Source: Bilamarchaeum sp040758595 (lineage in GTDB: Archaea; Micrarchaeota; Micrarchaeia; Anstonellales; Bilamarchaeaceae). From it: DNA of 64,000 bases. The notes under the pieces are model-generated. The model did not search any database. It saw only the letters and a program-made list of their open reading frames with translations, and was not told the origin of the DNA. Position numbers and translations under genes: made by a program. This document shows positions 38,325 to 47,155 of this stretch, piece by piece. Each line of letters starts with the position of its first letter. Positions within the stretch are counted from its first letter, which is position 1. The DNA is taken from the NCBI GenBank assembly GCA_040758595.1, contig JBFLVJ010000002.1, positions 43,885 to 107,884 of the forward strand, written 5' to 3'.

Positions 38325-39794
38325 ATGAATGTACCCAGATGCATGAGCACCCAGCACCCGGACAATGTCGCCACCCCATTCTTCTCCGACTCGGACATCC
38401 TCGCAGGGACCGCAGAGGTCAAGGAGGCGTTCTTCGTATTCTCCCAGCTCGGATGCAAAGAGCAGATGTGGGATTCAGAAGGCAAGGAGGCCGACAACCA
38501 GGTGGTGGAGAAACTGCTCTCGCGCTACCACGATTTCTTCTCCAAGAACAGGCTGGGCAAGGACCTTTTCCTCACCTACCGAGCTCCTAACCCCTCTGTC
38601 GAGAAGGCGCAGGGCAAGATACTCCTGGAGACGCTGCACACCATCCCGCGCGCCTACGATGTGGCCTGCGCTGCAGGCATGGATGTGGCGCCGATATTCG
38701 AAGTGATAATCCCGATGACCACGACGCACCTCGAGCTGCAGCGGGTGCGCGACTACTACGAGCAGGTCTTGATAGGACAGAAGACCATGAAGCTGGGAAA
38801 GGAGAGGATATCCGTCAAGGAGTGGGTGGGCGATTTCCAGCCTGAGCGCATCAACGTGATACCGCTCTTCGAGGACCTTCCATCGATGTGCGGCTGCGAT
38901 TCCATCGTCTCGAAATATCTCTCAGGCATGAAGGATGTGGAGCACCAGCGCGTCTTCCTGGCAAGGAGCGACCCTGCCCTCAACTACGGCTCGGCGAGCG
39001 CGGTGCTGATATCCAAGATAGCGCTCCAGAGGCTCCACGAGCTCGAGGAGAAGAGCTCCATAGACATCCTGCCGATAATCGGAGTGGGCGGCGCCCCCTT
39101 CCGCGGCAACTTCACCCCGCTGAATGTGAGCAATTGCGGCGAGGAATATCCGAGCGTCCAGACATACACCGTCCAGTCCTCGTTCAAGTACGACCACACG
39201 TTCCGGGACACGGCCAACGCCATAGATATCATCAACCACATGCACCGGAAGCCGCCTATCGCGATAGATGAGGAGCGCGCCCTCTCTTTCGTGAAGAAGA
39301 TACGGAAGGAGTACGAGCTCCAGCTGCAGGAGATGGCGGATGTGATAAACGGAGTCTCCGTCTTCGTGCCTGGCAGGCGCGCGAGGAAATTGCACGTCGG
39401 TCTCTTCGGCTATTCCCGCCAGCCCATGAAAGGGATGAAGCTGCCCAGGGCGATAAAGTTCTGCGGTGCTTTCTACTCGATCGGCATCCCGCCGGAGCTC
39501 CTAGGCCTCTCGGCCCTCAGCGAGAAGGAGTTCGACGAGTTGCATTCCCTCTATGTGAAGCTGGACGAGGACCTCCTCGCAGCGACCAGATACCTGGATA
39601 AATCGAACCTCGGACGGATGCCGGCCAAGGTCCGCGAGGGCATAAAGAAGGTGCTCTCCTGGATAGAGCCCGAGCCGGATGAGGACCACGCCCAGATAAC
39701 CTCCAGGATTTACGAGAATTTCCTGGCCGGCAGGCACACCAACCTGACCGAGGATGTCAAGGCCGCGGCATGGAAGCGGCGCTTCCTCGGCTGA
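38325..39794 (+). CDS. ppcA: Phosphoenolpyruvate carboxylase, archaeal type
   Basis: A 489-residue archaeal-type PEPC, which makes oxaloacetate from PEP and bicarbonate. The family start RCMSTQHPDNVATPFF is unmistakable, followed by EVIIPMTTTHLELQRV, FLARSDPALNYGSASA, GVGGAPFRGN and GYSRQPMKGMKLPRAIKFCGAFYSIGIPPE. Length (about 490-540) fits this class, about half of bacterial PEPC. The ATG at 38325 is preferred over an upstream TTG at 38307. It opens a C4-acid block with an ATP-cone kinase and malic enzyme on the same strand. Confidence 0.96.
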   Translation: MNVPRCMSTQHPDNVATPFFSDSDILAGTAEVKEAFFVFSQLGCKEQMWDSEGKEADNQVVEKLLSRYHDFFSKNRLGKDLFLTYRAPNPSVEKAQGKILLETLHTIPRAYDVACAAGMDVAPIFEVIIPMTTTHLELQRVRDYYEQVLIGQKTMKLGKERISVKEWVGDFQPERINVIPLFEDLPSMCGCDSIVSKYLSGMKDVEHQRVFLARSDPALNYGSASAVLISKIALQRLHELEEKSSIDILPIIGVGGAPFRGNFTPLNVSNCGEEYPSVQTYTVQSSFKYDHTFRDTANAIDIINHMHRKPPIAIDEERALSFVKKIRKEYELQLQEMADVINGVSVFVPGRRARKLHVGLFGYSRQPMKGMKLPRAIKFCGAFYSIGIPPELLGLSALSEKEFDELHSLYVKLDEDLLAATRYLDKSNLGRMPAKVREGIKKVLSWIEPEPDEDHAQITSRIYENFLAGRHTNLTEDVKAAAWKRRFLG

Positions 39795-39872
39795 ACCCAC
39801 CTTGAGCCAGTTAAGCGGACATTTAAACATTCCTCCATATTATCACGTTCGAGACGCGGCAGGTGCCCCCAT

Positions 39873-41288
39873 ATGACAACACTCAGATACGTCACCAAGA
39901 GGGATGGCAGCAAGGAGCCATTCGACCCGCTGAAGATAAAGCGGGCGATACGGAAAGCCGTCTTGGCTGTCAAGGGCTCGCACCGCCCGAGCGCGACCGC
40001 CACCCTCTTCACCATGGAGGTCGTCGGCAAGCTGAAGCATAGGTTCTCTTCCCAGGACGCCCCGCACGTGGAGACGATACAGGATGTGGTGGGCGATGTG
40101 CTGCATCACGACCTCGCCCGCGGCACAGGGTCCATATCCTCCAGGCCGGAGAGCCTGTGGATGGCATACATGCTATACCGTGAAGGGCACCGGCTGGTGC
40201 GGAACGGCGATCTGGAACCCGACAATTTCTATCCGGACACGAGGCCGATCGATAAGATAAACGCCTTGCGCGGCTGGAACCGCGAGATGGGATGCGATAC
40301 GGTCAAGGGACTCAATGACTGGGCGCTCCGGCGCGATATGCGCGAGTTGATCGTTGCTGCCGAGAGACGTAGCGACGAGGAGCTGATCCAGGTCGTTGAG
40401 AAGCTCGATAGCGCCCTCAAGGAGGGTCGGCTCAAGGCGATTCTCATGACCGGGCCATCATCATCGGGCAAGACAGTGACCACAAGAAGGGCGGTCCATC
40501 TGCTATCGAAGCTGCACCGCGGGATAAAGTTCGTCCCCATGGAAGTCGACATGTACTTCAGGGACAACCGCTACAGCGAGACGCTCTATTACGATGTGGA
40601 TGGGAAGAGGGTCAAGGACGTCAACTTCGAGCTTCCAGAGACCTACGATATCCCTCTCTTCAACGAGCACCTGGCTGCCCTGCTAAGAGGGGAATCCATC
40701 ATGGTGCCAAGATACAACTTCTCCAGCGGGCGGAGGGAGGGCGAGAGCCACCCGCTCTCCCTAGGCGAGAACGAGGTGCTGCTGATTGACTGCATGCACG
40801 CCCTCTTCCCGGCCCTCACAGAAGCCATACCCGCAGAGATGAAGACCAAGGTGTTCATAGAGCCGCTATCGGTCCTGTCGGACTCCAACGGACAGCCAGT
40901 CTACCTGACCGATATCCGCCTGATGCGCAGGCTCATCCGGGATGTGCGGATGCGCGGATATCCCATGGCCACCACCCTTTGGCATTGGCACCTGGTGCGC
41001 AAGGGCGAAAGGTTCATACTACCTTATGTGCACAGCGCAGATATATTCATAGACAGCGGCCTGCCTTACGAGACGCCGGTGCTAAAACGGTTCGTGGAGG
41101 CCGAGATCAAGGCGCTCCTGCCTCTATTCGAGCGCAACCCGGACCTCTTCGACGGCAGGGAGAGGGCCAAGCGGATACTCCGGCTGCTATCGCAGCTGCA
41201 TCCTGCATCCGAGACGCATCTGGACGATATCCCTCCGGGTTCGGTCCTGCGCGAGTTCATAGGGGGGAGCATGTTCTTCGACAAGTGA
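39873..41288 (+). CDS. ATP-cone domain fused to uridine kinase/PRK-like kinase
   Basis: A 471-residue two-domain protein. Residues 1-90 are an ATP-cone (YVTKRDGSKEPFDPLKIKRAI), the allosteric ATP/dATP sensor best known from ribonucleotide reductase and NrdR. From about 185 a P-loop kinase follows: GPSSSGKTVTTRRAVHLL, VDMYFRDNRYSE, LFNEHLAALLRG, RYNFSSGRREGE, LLIDCMHALFPALT, TDIRLMRRLIRDVRMRGY. This matches the phosphoribulokinase/uridine kinase family members that elsewhere carry other N-terminal domains. Likely a nucleoside or sugar kinase under nucleotide control. Between ppcA and the malic enzyme gene. Confidence 0.87.
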   Translation: MTTLRYVTKRDGSKEPFDPLKIKRAIRKAVLAVKGSHRPSATATLFTMEVVGKLKHRFSSQDAPHVETIQDVVGDVLHHDLARGTGSISSRPESLWMAYMLYREGHRLVRNGDLEPDNFYPDTRPIDKINALRGWNREMGCDTVKGLNDWALRRDMRELIVAAERRSDEELIQVVEKLDSALKEGRLKAILMTGPSSSGKTVTTRRAVHLLSKLHRGIKFVPMEVDMYFRDNRYSETLYYDVDGKRVKDVNFELPETYDIPLFNEHLAALLRGESIMVPRYNFSSGRREGESHPLSLGENEVLLIDCMHALFPALTEAIPAEMKTKVFIEPLSVLSDSNGQPVYLTDIRLMRRLIRDVRMRGYPMATTLWHWHLVRKGERFILPYVHSADIFIDSGLPYETPVLKRFVEAEIKALLPLFERNPDLFDGRERAKRILRLLSQLHPASETHLDDIPPGSVLREFIGGSMFFDK

Positions 41289-41322
41289 TGCCTGTTTTAA
41301 GGATTTCCGGCCTATCCTATCC

Positions 41323-42507
41323 ATGGATCCCCTAGACGTTCACAGGAAGCTCAAAGGCAAGATATCCATAGCTGCCAAGGCAGAACTCAAAACCACAGCT
41401 GACTTGTCCATCCTATACACCCCGGGGGTGGCAGAGCCGAGCCGGCAGATAGCGCGCGATCGCTCCCTCGCATATCAATACACGATGAAGCCGAACGCCG
41501 TGGCTATCGTGACCGACGGGACGCGGGTGCTCGGGCTAGGAGACATCGGGCCGGAGGCCGCCCTTCCTGTCATGGAAGGCAAGGCGCTCATAATGCAGCA
41601 GTTCGCGGGGATAGACGCATTCCCCATCTGCCTGGCAGAGAAGGATCCGGACCGCATCGTGGAGATCGTGAAAGCTATATCACCCGGATTCGGCGCCATC
41701 AACCTGGAAGACATAGCGACCCCCAAGGTCTTCCACATCGAGAGAAGGCTGACCGAGGAGCTCGACATCCCGGTCTTCCACGACGACCAGCACGGGACGG
41801 CGATGGTGGCTTTGGCCGGGCTCTACAACGCGCTTAAGGTGACTGGCAAGGCCGGTGGGATTTCGGGCGGGACAGAGGAGACGCGAAACCCAAAACCCGG
41901 AACACAAGACCCGGGACACGAGACCCGGATAGGGATAGTCGGAGCCGGCAGCGCAGGTTATGCGATAGCCAAGCTCCTCAAGGCGGCGGGATTCGACGAC
42001 CTCGTGGTTTTCGACAGCCAGGGCGCCCTCTCCGCATCCAGGGAAGGGCTCAAGGGCTACAAGCAGGAGCTCGCTGCCATGAACCGCTCGGGTTTCTCAG
42101 GCATGATAAACGAGTTCGCAGGGGCCGACGTCATCATAGCGGCCTCGAAACCCGGCGCCCTCCCCATAGAGGCCATCAAAGCCATGAGAAAGCCCAGCAT
42201 CGTTTTCGCCCTCTCCAATCCCACCCCTGAGATTTCGCTCGAGCAGGCCCGCGAGCTCGGGATAGACGTGTTCGGGACCGGCAGGAGCGACTATCCCAAC
42301 CAGATAAACAACTCTTTGTGCTTCCCCGGGTTCCTGCGGGCGCTGCTGGACCTGCGGGTCAAGAAGATAACGGACGGCATGAAGATAGCCGCCGCCAAAG
42401 GGATAGCCGAGAGCGTCCCATCACCCTCGAAAGAGATGATAGTCCCGGACGCCTTCGACAAATCGGTAGTGGAAAAGATAAAAGAGAAAGTGGGGAAAGC
42501 GCTCTAG
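41323..42507 (+). CDS. Malic enzyme (oxaloacetate-decarboxylating malate dehydrogenase)
   Basis: A 394-residue malic enzyme converting malate to pyruvate and CO2 with NAD(P)+. Visible are TADLSILYTPGVAEPSR, RVLGLGDIGPEAALPVMEGKA, NLEDIATPKVF, PVFHDDQHGTAMV and the nucleotide site IGIVGAGSAGYAIAKLL. Directly before that site an extra hydrophilic linker ETRNPKPGTQDPGHETR is encoded by six in-phase GAAACCC units. The rest has the usual length. Stops of this gene and the convergent Yip1-like gene overlap. With ppcA it can cycle PEP, oxaloacetate/malate and pyruvate. Confidence 0.95.
   Translation: MDPLDVHRKLKGKISIAAKAELKTTADLSILYTPGVAEPSRQIARDRSLAYQYTMKPNAVAIVTDGTRVLGLGDIGPEAALPVMEGKALIMQQFAGIDAFPICLAEKDPDRIVEIVKAISPGFGAINLEDIATPKVFHIERRLTEELDIPVFHDDQHGTAMVALAGLYNALKVTGKAGGISGGTEETRNPKPGTQDPGHETRIGIVGAGSAGYAIAKLLKAAGFDDLVVFDSQGALSASREGLKGYKQELAAMNRSGFSGMINEFAGADVIIAASKPGALPIEAIKAMRKPSIVFALSNPTPEISLEQARELGIDVFGTGRSDYPNQINNSLCFPGFLRALLDLRVKKITDGMKIAAAKGIAESVPSPSKEMIVPDAFDKSVVEKIKEKVGKAL
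41885..41926 (+). repeat. GAAACCC array inside the malic enzyme gene
   Basis: Six perfect-phase heptamers, GAAACCC, AAAACCC, GGAACAC, AAGACCC, GGGACAC, GAGACCC, exactly 42 bases (14 codons). Insertion of 42 bases keeps the frame. Confidence 0.85.
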
Positions 42508-43283
42508 ATGCCCCCAAGGGCCGCGGCGTTGAACAGCAGGGCGAACAGGCTGGCATAGAGCAGCACCGCAGCCAGGATGAACAAGCCCACCAGCAGGAGC
42601 ATCGGGACGAATATTATCGCTATCGTGCTCCACTGGCCGGTCTTGTGGACCACCACGAACGCCTTGTACTTCAGATAGAGGCCGTAGAGGCCCAGCAGGG
42701 CGCTGATTATCCCGAGCGGAATCTGCACGAGCGCCATGCAGCAGGATATCGCCGGGATCGACTCGAACCATGAGACGGGGACGATGGCCAGGGTTATCGG
42801 GAGCAGTATCACGAAGACGCCCAACGTCGGCAGGACGCTGGCGTTGAAGTGTTCCTTGTAGTTCCCGGCTCCCTTGAGCAGTCTGGCCACAAGATACTCG
42901 AGCCCGGCATATGCCGCGGTGATGAAGGGACCTAGCATGGCGAACAGTATCGTCAGGCCGACGCCGAGCACGATTCCGGCAGCGGCACCGAATGCCGCGA
43001 AGAACGGCATGAACGCAGCCAGTCTCTCGTTCTCAGGGGCCGGCAGGAAGAGCATGTTTATGAGCGCCGAGGGGATGATTATTGCTATCGCGATGACGGC
43101 GCTGATGGCTTCAAACACGTACATGTCGGCCATCCTGGGCCAGAATTCCTTCATGTCTTTCCGGACTACAGATGCCGGGTTGAAGAAGAACTCCTTCCAG
43201 GGCTTCATGTCATATGGTATGAAACCCATTATCTTATCCACGATTTTCAGGTATCGGTCAGCGATATCGTCGATATCTGTCAT
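42504..43283 (-). CDS. Yip1-domain-like membrane protein (second of tandem pair)
   Basis: A 259-residue protein with an N-terminal soluble part containing FNPASVVRKDMKEFWPRMA, then five hydrophobic helices with a Yip1/YIPF-like arrangement (GLEYLVARLLKGAGNYKEHFNASVL between helices). It is paralogous to the gene immediately upstream (one base between them), so the two form a tandem operon. Yip1-like membrane proteins are widespread in archaea with unknown function. Convergent with the malic enzyme gene, with overlapping stops. Confidence 0.8.
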   Translation of the reverse strand: MTDIDDIADRYLKIVDKIMGFIPYDMKPWKEFFFNPASVVRKDMKEFWPRMADMYVFEAISAVIAIAIIIPSALINMLFLPAPENERLAAFMPFFAAFGAAAGIVLGVGLTILFAMLGPFITAAYAGLEYLVARLLKGAGNYKEHFNASVLPTLGVFVILLPITLAIVPVSWFESIPAISCCMALVQIPLGIISALLGLYGLYLKYKAFVVVHKTGQWSTIAIIFVPMLLLVGLFILAAVLLYASLFALLFNAAALGGI

Positions 43284-44027
43284 TCATCCACCCTTGGAGA
43301 GCATGGAGAGGCCCAGGATCCCTCCCATGAAAGCCAGATACAGGATCACTGCGAGCGCGATGGCGGCCACGATGGGGAACAGTATCACCGCGATGGCGCG
43401 CATCTGCGAGAGCCCGTGCACGTGCCTGATGCCCTTGTATGTCAGGTATAGGGTGTAAATCATCACCACGTAGGTGAGCGGACCCAGCACCAGGCCGATT
43501 ATGGTCGCGAAGGCGAAGTACAACGGTATCATGAGCGTGAAGTTGGCCCCGGCGCTCTTCACGACTATGGCCAGGGTCTTCTCGAAGCTGCCGGTGCCGC
43601 CGAGCAGCTTGGCGCCAACGAAATAGACCGCCCCGGTAAGGAACATCCCGATGGCAGGTCCCAGGACCATGAGGACGAGGAACGCCAGCACGCCGCCTAT
43701 AGCCAGCAGCGGGTTCAGGACACCGACAAAGACCGCCATCATGGATATCCAGATGGCGATGACGGGCGCGAATATGATGGTAACGTACCAGCGCGAGAGC
43801 AGGGATGCCAGCCACTGGAGGATGTATATCACATAATACTCCTTGAGCAGTTCGGGCAGCGTCTGGTCCTTACCGAGCGTTTTCCCGACTTCGGCTTCTG
43901 CGAAGTCTATCCAGTAAGGCACTCCGCTGAAGGGGACCTTTCTCACCCACGAGTATGCGAACTCCCGGTATTTGCCAAGCAGGTCCGTGAGGTCCTTAGA
44001 TGCCTCAGACTTTTTCACATCGGTCAT
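43284..44027 (-). CDS. Yip1-domain-like membrane protein (first of tandem pair)
   Basis: A 247-residue paralogue of its downstream neighbour. A cytoplasmic N-terminus (residues about 1-75) precedes five helices. The signature loop GAVYFVGAKLLGGTGSFEKTLAIVVKS aligns with the corresponding loop of the second protein. Its stop is immediately followed by the start of that gene. Function unknown; probably hetero-oligomeric with its neighbour, which is inference. Confidence 0.8.
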   Translation of the reverse strand: MTDVKKSEASKDLTDLLGKYREFAYSWVRKVPFSGVPYWIDFAEAEVGKTLGKDQTLPELLKEYYVIYILQWLASLLSRWYVTIIFAPVIAIWISMMAVFVGVLNPLLAIGGVLAFLVLMVLGPAIGMFLTGAVYFVGAKLLGGTGSFEKTLAIVVKSAGANFTLMIPLYFAFATIIGLVLGPLTYVVMIYTLYLTYKGIRHVHGLSQMRAIAVILFPIVAAIALAVILYLAFMGGILGLSMLSKGG

Positions 44028-44068
44028 TTATCCTGTTCTCTTCTGTGCAGGTAGCCCTTAAAACGATA

Positions 44069-45487
44069 TCATCCCTGTCGTCTGACCCTCTCTTTGATGC
44101 CGGCATCGACCTTCGCAGGTCCGATGGCGCTTTCCATGACCTTGTCGAAATCATCTTCGCTCATGATGCCCCTGCCCACGACCACTTCGCGCAGTGTCTT
44201 CCTCTGCGATAGCGCCTCGCGCACCAGCCTCGACACTTCCTTGTACCCGATGTATGGATTGAGCGCTGTGGCGTATCCGAAGGTGCTCTCGAGATTCATC
44301 TTGGCCCGCTCTGCATCCACTCTAGTGCCTTCGACACACCCGCGGAACATCCTTGTGCAGTTGGCCAGCAGCCGCTCTGCCTGGAGCAGGTTCTGCGCGA
44401 TCAGAGGCGTGCAGAAATTCAGCTCCAGCTGGCTCGATTGCGCTCCCAGGACGATCGCCATGTCGTTCGCAGCCACCTGGTAGCAGACCATGTTGACCGC
44501 TTCCGGGACGGACGGGTTTATCTTGCCGGGCATTATCGAGGAGCCCGGCTCCACCTCCGGTATGATGAGCTCTGCGATGCCGGCCCTGGGCCCCGAGACC
44601 AGGAGCCTCAAGTCATCCGCTATGCGCCCCAGCGTGACCGCATATCTGCGCAGCGCAGCCGACAGTGTCGTGAAATCGTTATGGCTCTGGGTGGTCTCGA
44701 CAGTGTCCTCGGCGCACTTGAGCCGCACCATGAACAGTCCCGTCTCGTTGAGCCGCTCCACCACCTCTTCCCTGAACCTAGGGTGGGTGTTGATGCCGCT
44801 TCCGGTTGCGGTCCCGCCGATGCCCAGCTCGGCCACGCACTCGAGCGCCTCCTCTATCCTTTGGAGGTCCTTCTCAATCGCTCTGGCCCAGGCTGCGAAC
44901 GTCTGGCCGTAGGTCATCGGGACAGCATCCTGCAGGTGCGTCCTGCCTATCTTCATGGTGGATTTGTATTCCTCGGCCTTTGCCAGGAGCGCATTATGGA
45001 ACAGCTCCCCTTCAGAGAGCACCGGAGCGGCCATCTTGATGGCTGCCAGCCTGGCCGCGGTCGGAACGACATCGTTGGAGCTCTGCGACATGTTGACATG
45101 GTTGTTCGGATGCACGATGGCATACTCCCCCTTCTTCCCGCCGAGCATCTCCTCGGCCAGGTTGGCTATCACTTCATTGACGTTCATGTGGAGAGGGGTG
45201 CCGGCTCCTGCCTGGTAGGCGTCAAGGATGAACTCCTTGTCGAGCTTGCCGGAGATCACCTCATCGGCAGCCCGCTCTATCGCATCCGCCTTGCTCTGCT
45301 CGATCGCTCCGAGGGAGCCGTTCGCCTGCGCGGCCGCCTTCTTGATGAGCGCCACCGCATATGTGAGCTCCCTGTCCACCAGCATCCCGCTAAGCTTGAA
45401 ATGGCTGCTCGCACGGACCGTGAACGAGCCGTAATATGCCTCGTCAGGCACTTCGACTTCCCCGATGAAATCCTCTTCTTTCCTCAT
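44069..45487 (-). CDS. aspA: Aspartase/fumarase superfamily lyase, probably aspartate ammonia-lyase
   Basis: A 472-residue lyase from the ATG at 45487. The family signature GSSIMPGKINPSVPEA contains the catalytic Ser. QAGAGTPLHMNVNEVIANLA, MSQSSNDVVPTAARL and GRTHLQDAVPMTYGQTFAAW are also present. The DAVPM variant and MPGKINP.(I/V)PE ending are more like aspartase than fumarase C, while SQSSND is shared with fumarase, so the substrate (aspartate or malate) is not certain. Product fumarate fits the neighbouring ppcA and malic enzyme genes. Length normal. Confidence 0.85.
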   Translation of the reverse strand: MRKEEDFIGEVEVPDEAYYGSFTVRASSHFKLSGMLVDRELTYAVALIKKAAAQANGSLGAIEQSKADAIERAADEVISGKLDKEFILDAYQAGAGTPLHMNVNEVIANLAEEMLGGKKGEYAIVHPNNHVNMSQSSNDVVPTAARLAAIKMAAPVLSEGELFHNALLAKAEEYKSTMKIGRTHLQDAVPMTYGQTFAAWARAIEKDLQRIEEALECVAELGIGGTATGSGINTHPRFREEVVERLNETGLFMVRLKCAEDTVETTQSHNDFTTLSAALRRYAVTLGRIADDLRLLVSGPRAGIAELIIPEVEPGSSIMPGKINPSVPEAVNMVCYQVAANDMAIVLGAQSSQLELNFCTPLIAQNLLQAERLLANCTRMFRGCVEGTRVDAERAKMNLESTFGYATALNPYIGYKEVSRLVREALSQRKTLREVVVGRGIMSEDDFDKVMESAIGPAKVDAGIKERVRRQG

Positions 45488-45511
45488 GCTGTTCACGCTT
45501 GAAGGATTGCG

Positions 45512-46147
45512 CTATCTCTTCGCCTTCAGGAAAAGCAGGGGGATCAGCGCCAGTCCGAGATGGCATGCCGAAGGCGCTGGGCCTGGCTCCGGAGCCTCTT
45601 CGTCCTGGAGCGGGCTCTCATCTGCCGGGGCGCCTTCGTCGTCCTCAGGGAACGCGACCTCCTCCGCCGGCGCTTTCACCACCGGGGCTTCTTCCTCCGG
45701 CAGGTCAGCTACAGGAGGCTCTTCCTCGCCAGGAGGCGGAGCTTCGGTCTCTGGGGGCGGTTCGAAGCAGTTCTGGTATGAGAATTCTATCTCCCGGCTC
45801 CGGTAGCCGCTCTTATCTATCCTCAAAATGAACAGCGCTGTGAGGTAATCCCTGTTGCCGAGGACATCTATCCTTGCCATGCCATATGGATCGCTGTTGC
45901 CTGTCGCTATCAGCTGGTACTCGTAATCTGTGTAGAAGAGATATGCGCTGGCTCCGGCTATCGGCTCCTCGCTCTCCTGCCCCTTTATCTCGGCCGTGAT
46001 GTTCTTCATGTCGCAGTCTATGAATATCGCCACGCTCAAAGGCTCAAGGTTCTCGTTGCCTGTGTCCTTGACATCCAGATAATCTGCCTGCACCCCGAAA
46101 GCGGATGCCATCGCGGCCATCATCAGCAAAACCAAAAACATCCTCAT
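45512..46147 (-). CDS. Secreted protein with Pro/Glu-rich stalk and C-terminal Cys-membrane tail
   Basis: A 211-residue protein. It has a signal peptide (MRMFLVLLMMAAMASAFG), a beta-rich domain (about 20-130, carboxypeptidase-regulatory or Ig-like in style: GASAYLFYTDYEYQL, LFILRIDKSGYRSREIEF) with two Cys, then about 55 residues of Pro/Glu/Ala stalk, then CHLGLALIPLLFLKAKR, a hydrophobic helix with a basic end like a sorting or anchoring tail. It is paralogous to the protein at 47156-47761. The start overlaps the stop of the Kazal-repeat gene. Probably a cell-surface protein. Confidence 0.75.
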   Translation of the reverse strand: MRMFLVLLMMAAMASAFGVQADYLDVKDTGNENLEPLSVAIFIDCDMKNITAEIKGQESEEPIAGASAYLFYTDYEYQLIATGNSDPYGMARIDVLGNRDYLTALFILRIDKSGYRSREIEFSYQNCFEPPPETEAPPPGEEEPPVADLPEEEAPVVKAPAEEVAFPEDDEGAPADESPLQDEEAPEPGPAPSACHLGLALIPLLFLKAKR

Positions 46148-47148
46148 TGTTCACACGCTCCATCCACGCATCTCCTGTTCATCGGACAGGCGAAGCTGGC
46201 ATTGATCATCTCATTTCCCTCGCAGTAATACTCCACTCCCCCGTAATCGTCCACGCAGAAATCCCTGCGTATCACATCGCCCTTATTGACAGCGCCTGCC
46301 TTGGATATGAAGTATCCGCTATCCGAGTCGCTGCAGACGTCTTCCTTGCATGCGGCCTCTACGCATCTGGTGCCTGCCGGGCAGTCCAACTCATCATAGA
46401 ACATCTCGTTGCCCTCGCAATAGTATTCCCTGAGCCTTCCGTCAGGGAGGCATTTGTCGAGGTATTCCCCGCTGACCAGGTTTATCGTCAGCGTTATCCT
46501 GCCCCCCTGCCCGATCGTATACCCTTCATCCGTGTCAATGCAGATCTGGCCGCTCTTCATGCAAGCGCCCTCCTGGCAGCTGTAGCCGGATGCGCATGCG
46601 ACGGTCTCGCTCCTCACCTCGCCTTCGAGGCAGTAGTACTCCTTCACGTTCTTGCTGTCCATGCAGCTATCCTGGTAGCTCTCCCCGGAAGCGGTGGCGG
46701 TGCCCTTCTTCTTGTAGTCCTTTAAGTCGCTGTCCTGGCAGTCTCCGACCGTTTGCGGCTGGGATTCAACGCATGCCCCGTCTTGGCATTCATATCCCTC
46801 TTGGCAGGGAAGCGTCTCGACACCCACCGAATCCCCATCGCAGAAATATTCCTTGACAGAATCGAAGCCGGTGCAATAATCGGAATAGCCGAGCCCGGCC
46901 GTGGCGGCAGTGCCCGCGACATCCGCGACTTCGCCCCCATCGCTGTCGGTGCATTCCTCCTCTATCGTGCAGGAGCCGTCATGGACGATCTGCGCCCCGG
47001 CGCACTGCGCAGAGCATACGTTCGTGTACGTGATTCCATCCGCCCCGCATACCGGAGTGTACTCCAAGGTGCAGACGCAGCCCTCATCGGCCTGGCCTGC
47101 GCATCCATACAGGAGCGCCATCAGAGCTATCAGGATAAGAACTCTCAT
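46144..47148 (-). CDS. Lipoprotein with Kazal-like domain and four six-Cys repeats
   Basis: A 334-residue lipoprotein (lipobox LLYGC). Residues about 22-60 match the Kazal inhibitor pattern: CVC, then YTPVCGADGITYTNVC, then C, then GSC. Four repeats of about 65 residues follow, each with six Cys and the pattern CxDxD...C...EYYC...C...C...GAC (for example VKEYYC and GYSCQEGAC). The disulfides imply an oxidising exterior. Kazal domains bind serine proteases in eukaryotes. It sits between two paralogous surface proteins and overlaps the downstream one (ATGA). Confidence 0.82.
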   Translation of the reverse strand: MRVLILIALMALLYGCAGQADEGCVCTLEYTPVCGADGITYTNVCSAQCAGAQIVHDGSCTIEEECTDSDGGEVADVAGTAATAGLGYSDYCTGFDSVKEYFCDGDSVGVETLPCQEGYECQDGACVESQPQTVGDCQDSDLKDYKKKGTATASGESYQDSCMDSKNVKEYYCLEGEVRSETVACASGYSCQEGACMKSGQICIDTDEGYTIGQGGRITLTINLVSGEYLDKCLPDGRLREYYCEGNEMFYDELDCPAGTRCVEAACKEDVCSDSDSGYFISKAGAVNKGDVIRRDFCVDDYGGVEYYCEGNEMINASFACPMNRRCVDGACEQ

Positions 47149-47155
47149 GGAATCA

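Noticed and set aside
41885..41926. GAAACCC arrays as CRISPR or telomere-like repeats
   Set aside because: There are no spacers and units are only 7 bp in unbroken tandem; GGGTTTC resembles plant telomere heptamers only by chance, and the arrays are internal, short and inside genes.
44438..45502. Long open frame antisense to the aspartase/fumarase gene
   Set aside because: It is the GC-rich mirror of a strongly conserved enzyme; its protein is low in complexity and matches no family. Similar antisense frames at 2279-3895, 32097-33044 and 61111-62382 were dropped for the same reason.
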